From: Candidatus Aminicenantota bacterium
GTDB taxonomy: Bacteria > Acidobacteriota > Aminicenantia > Aminicenantales > Aminicenantaceae
Assembly (NCBI GenBank): GCA_013139435.1
Contig: WTAW01000159.1
Coordinates: forward strand, 1 to 8,501
Direction: 5' to 3'
DNA: 8,501 nucleotides
In this document: one piece after another, positions 6,827 through 8,501 of the stretch
Position numbering within the stretch: position 1 is the first letter of the stretch
Layout of the letters: the number at the start of each line of letters is the position of its first letter
Translations under genes and position numbers: made by a program
Notes under the pieces: model-generated
The model's database searches: none
The model's input: only the letters and a program-made list of their open reading frames with translations
Told to the model about the DNA's origin: nothing

Positions 6827-7972
6827 TTACGTTTTATACCTTAACAGCACTCCGATATCCCCGTACTTCCGCAGGCCGGAAGGAGGATTGATGTGCTTCA
6901 CTTGACTTCTCTTTACCATCGCAGCTTCGACCGCCTCGTCGATAATATCCACCACTTTTTCTGTTTTGCGTTGGCAGGACGTGCAGCGGAGCTCATCCTC
7001 AAACAGGAGATTGCACTTTGGGCAGATCCGACCCGGCTTTGAAAAATGGCGGGTCACAAGAAGTGTTTGAGCTTCCCCTCTGTTGAGCTTGCGCAGCGTG
7101 TTTTTTAAACCCGAAGTCGCAAGCCCGCCTTTTTCAATTTCCGCAATGAACCTGCGGACGATGTCTTCCTTTTCCTGTTTTTTTAATTTTTGTTTCAGAT
7201 CGAGCGATTCTTTGAGCAATCGGCTAGGAGAATCACTGGGTTTGGCCTTGATCCGGCCTTTCAGCCCTTTTTTAAGGTATGGATGCAGGAGAGGCTTCAG
7301 CTCCGAGGCGTATTCATCAGAACATCCAAGGAAAAGCCAGTCGAATTTATTTTTATTATAGAGATCGAATGTCGTCTTGGCAGCTGTGCTGAAATAGCGA
7401 TGCAGGCGCGAAGCGATGTGCCGTTCGATCCGCTTAGATTCATATCCTTCCCAGCCCCCTTCCTTCACCTTGCTGGGGACATCCCCTTTCAGGTTTTCGA
7501 GAAGAGCGATCTCTCCCATGTATATGTCGTACCATTTGGCCTCTTTACGGTCTATGATGAGAGCACAAATCCTATGATAATCTCCAAGGAAGGCCGAAAG
7601 GGGACGCACATAGGGATTTTGATCGAAGACGATCGTGTTTTTTGGTGAATTCACAAGGTTGAATTCCTGCCAGAAGTTTTTTTTCGAGCAGGAAAAAATG
7701 GCAAGTCCCACATAATTGTAAGCGCTCAAGTTTCTCGCACAAAACTTTTGGATATTCTCCAAGTCTTGAGCGAGAGATTCTCTGTTCTCCTTGCTTAGGC
7801 TCATTTTTTCTAGATACTTTGTGTTCCTTCTGATGAGATTTTTCAAGGAGAGTTGAATCTCTTTTTTTGTCATTCTGTTTTTACTCGTGTCGAGATAGAA
7901 TGATGTTGTTAATAAGCTGTTACTTTTAAATTTAGCCAGGTTTTCGATCTGTTCCCGACTTAATAGCTTCAT
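6827..7972 (-). CDS. bacterial eRF1-superfamily protein (baeRF/Vms1-like) with zinc ribbon
   Basis: The 381-residue protein has three parts. The N-terminal part (about 1-130) starts like other baeRF proteins, with SREQIENLAKF followed by TTSFYLDTS. A central domain (about 133-232) with the RNase-H-like core of eRF1 domain 2 carries a GGQ-like loop reading GGWEGYESKRIERHI (G172, G173, W174). The C-terminal domain (about 265-381) resembles eRF1/aRF1 domain 3 and ends in GDIGVLLRYKT. A zinc ribbon is inserted in that domain (C317, C320, C330, C333). The charged stretch at 252-280 is probably a linker helix. Family members are thought to act on peptidyl-tRNA at the ribosome, in termination or rescue; the loop here lacks the glutamine, so catalysis is uncertain. 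The gene stands alone, converging on the efflux operon. The superfamily call is from remembered family patterns; the exact subfamily (probably family 10) is less sure. Confidence 0.8.
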   Translation of the reverse strand: MKLLSREQIENLAKFKSNSLLTTSFYLDTSKNRMTKKEIQLSLKNLIRRNTKYLEKMSLSKENRESLAQDLENIQKFCARNLSAYNYVGLAIFSCSKKNFWQEFNLVNSPKNTIVFDQNPYVRPLSAFLGDYHRICALIIDRKEAKWYDIYMGEIALLENLKGDVPSKVKEGGWEGYESKRIERHIASRLHRYFSTAAKTTFDLYNKNKFDWLFLGCSDEYASELKPLLHPYLKKGLKGRIKAKPSDSPSRLLKESLDLKQKLKKQEKEDIVRRFIAEIEKGGLATSGLKNTLRKLNRGEAQTLLVTRHFSKPGRICPKCNLLFEDELRCTSCQRKTEKVVDIIDEAVEAAMVKRSQVKHINPPSGLRKYGDIGVLLRYKT

Positions 7973-7975
7973 CTG

Positions 7976-7983
7976 ACCTCCTC
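7976..7983 (-). promoter_or_regulatory. strong ribosome binding site of the baeRF gene
   Basis: On the minus strand GAGGAGGT ends 3 bases before ATG 7972-7970. It is nearly a full anti-16S complement, so translation initiation should be efficient, and it confirms the chosen start. Confidence 0.8.
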
Positions 7984-7990
7984 ATTATTC

Positions 7991-8184
7991 TGAATTATTC
8001 ATAAAAGCTGCTGACACATTCTATATTTAAAAAACACTTAGCATTCTAATTGTCAGCATCTTTTACCCTTCGGGCGAGTCGATCTCACTACAAAGCCTTC
8101 GTTGTAGCCCACTCGCGGTAGTTCACTACAGCTTCGTGGGCCACTGCCTCGCCTTTGCAGCGACCTCAACTCGTGAATAATCCA
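7991..8184. repeat. mosaic repeat unit 1 (right copy), possible MITE-like element
   Basis: The unit starts TGAATTATTCATAAAA and ends TGAATAATCCA (8174-8184), whose reverse complement TGGATTATTCA matches the first 11 bases with one difference. This makes inverted ends about 194 bases apart. Inside are several stem-loops: CTACAA/TTGTAG (8088-8093, 8102-8107), GCGAGT/ACTCGC (8074-8079, 8111-8116), GCCCAC/GTGGGC (8107-8112, 8136-8141) and GCGGTAG/CTACAGC (8115-8121, 8126-8132). It also holds the block GGGCCACTGCCTC (8138-8150), which recurs at 8236-8248. The right part from 8115 is related to the left copy at 272-354. No transposase is present, so it would be non-autonomous. Confidence 0.6.
8009..8058. 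repeat. inverted repeat TGCTGACA upstream of baeRF
   Basis: TGCTGACA (8009-8016) and TGTCAGCA (8051-8058) are a perfect 8-base inverted pair, 34 bases apart. Just inside the left arm and near the right arm is a direct repeat CATTCTA (8017-8023, 8042-8048), which reads TAGAATG on the minus strand. Each TAGAAT is a possible -10 hexamer for the leftward baeRF gene, but no good -35 accompanies either. It could be an operator or an internal part of the repeat unit. Confidence 0.35.
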
Positions 8185-8198
8185 TCTTTTATCTGGGG

Positions 8199-8295
8199 TA
8201 TTCATAAAAAGTGTCGATATCATATTGAACTTCATGGGCCACTGCCTCCACCTTAATGTTAGGGTGGGGTGGGTTGGCCTCAACTCGTGACTAAT
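8199..8295. repeat. mosaic repeat unit 2 (right copy)
   Basis: The unit begins TATTCATAAAA, the same 11 bases found near the start of unit 1 (7996-8006). It carries TTCATGGGCCACTGCCTC (8231-8248), one base different from 8133-8150. It continues with TTAATGTTAGGGTGGGGT (8253-8270), identical to 314-331, and ends CTCAACTCGTGACTAAT (8279-8295). It combines blocks found separately in the left copy and in unit 1. Confidence 0.65.
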
Positions 8296-8368
8296 TTTTT
8301 GTTGCATAATTGGGTGGAATAAAATTGACAAGCATGAAGATGAGAGGATTTTGTCACTCGGATTTAAT

Positions 8369-8397
8369 AAGATAAGAACTGAATCCTGATTTGTCAA
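8369..8397 (-). promoter_or_regulatory. candidate leftward sigma-70-like promoter
   Basis: On the minus strand a perfect TTGACA (8397-8392) is followed after exactly 17 bases by TATCTT (8374-8369), four of six matches to TATAAT. Transcription would start near 8362 and run left through both repeat units to the baeRF start at 7972, giving a structured leader of about 390 bases. The boxes are observed; their use is inference. Confidence 0.45.
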
Positions 8398-8431
8398 GTC
8401 TGCCTGATGTACGCCCGTGTCAAAAATAGAC

Positions 8432-8472
8432 GTAAAGTGAATCTTTACCTTTTTTGAGTATGAGATTATAAT
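8432..8472 (+). promoter_or_regulatory. candidate rightward promoter with dyad over the -35 box
   Basis: TTTACC (8444-8449, four of six matches to TTGACA) and a perfect TATAAT (8467-8472) are 17 bases apart, so transcription would start near 8479 and leave the window. The perfect dyad GTAAAG/CTTTAC (8432-8437, 8443-8448) with a 5-base centre overlaps the -35 box, a usual place for a repressor operator. The dyad followed by T6 (8450-8455) could instead be read as a weak intrinsic terminator. Confidence 0.4.
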
Positions 8473-8501
8473 AGCTATTCGCCGCAATTTACAAAGAAGC
8501 C

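Larger units (their letters stand above)
8296..8501. other. non-coding right edge with promoter-like signals
   Basis: I see no credible gene in these 206 bases. The stretch contains a leftward promoter (8369-8397) and a rightward promoter with a dyad (8432-8472). A lone TTGACA at 8325-8330 has no acceptable -10 downstream. The only long frame here runs leftward from a TTG at 8487 through the repeats and looks spurious. Confidence 0.5.

Noticed and set aside
7190..7648. Rightward 152-residue open frame inside the baeRF gene
   Set aside because: It lies opposite a gene with a strong ribosome site and clear family motifs. The frame is a shadow of that coding sequence.
8325..8352. Rightward promoter based on TTGACA at 8325-8330
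   Set aside because: The region 16-18 bases downstream reads GATTTTG and gives no better than three of six matches to TATAAT.
8053..8487. A 144-residue leftward open frame at the right edge
   Set aside because: It starts at a TTG with no ribosome site, runs through both repeat units and their hairpins, and its translation has no recognisable domain or sensible composition. It is open by chance.

Overview
The window (8,501 bases, roughly balanced base composition) looks like chromosome of a Gram-negative-type (diderm) bacterium. A TolC-type outer-membrane channel, a periplasmic adaptor and an RND inner-membrane pump only make sense with two membranes. No rRNA, tRNA or other taxonomic marker is present. 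The protein style suggests an uncultured or environmental lineage (Aminicenantes, Acidobacteriota or Desulfobacterota would be my guesses), but this is weak inference.

Layout. Bases 2-172 hold the last 56 codons of a membrane protein that enters from the left. A 202-base gap follows, with a TATAAT promoter and a copy of a mosaic repeat in the 5' leader. Then comes a compact rightward four-gene operon: a TetR/AcrR-type regulator (375-1040), a TolC-like channel (1057-2445), an RND adaptor (2442-3551) and an RND permease (3548-6640). The last three genes overlap by ATGA, and the regulator is only 16 bases upstream of the channel gene. This is a complete self-regulated tripartite efflux system: the repressor senses a compound, and the three structural proteins move it from inner membrane or periplasm to the outside. 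The substrate cannot be read from the sequence.

The operon converges on a leftward gene (6827-7972) for a bacterial member of the eRF1 release-factor superfamily (baeRF/Vms1-like, with a zinc ribbon in the C-terminal domain), probably a ribosome-rescue or tRNA-related factor. The 186-base gap between the convergent genes holds three hairpins: two related hairpins in opposite orientation with compensating base changes, around a 54-base REP-like imperfect palindrome.

The right 529 bases (7973-8501) hold no credible gene. They contain two tandem units of the mosaic repeat seen left of the operon, a good leftward sigma-70-like promoter that could serve the baeRF gene through a long leader, and a rightward promoter with a dyad over its -35 box that points out of the window. 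The repeat copies lie in the same orientation on both sides, bracketing the efflux operon and the baeRF gene. The genes are mostly of known families. The less explained material is the modular repeat family, the covarying hairpin pair, and the baeRF protein whose GGQ-like loop lacks the glutamine.
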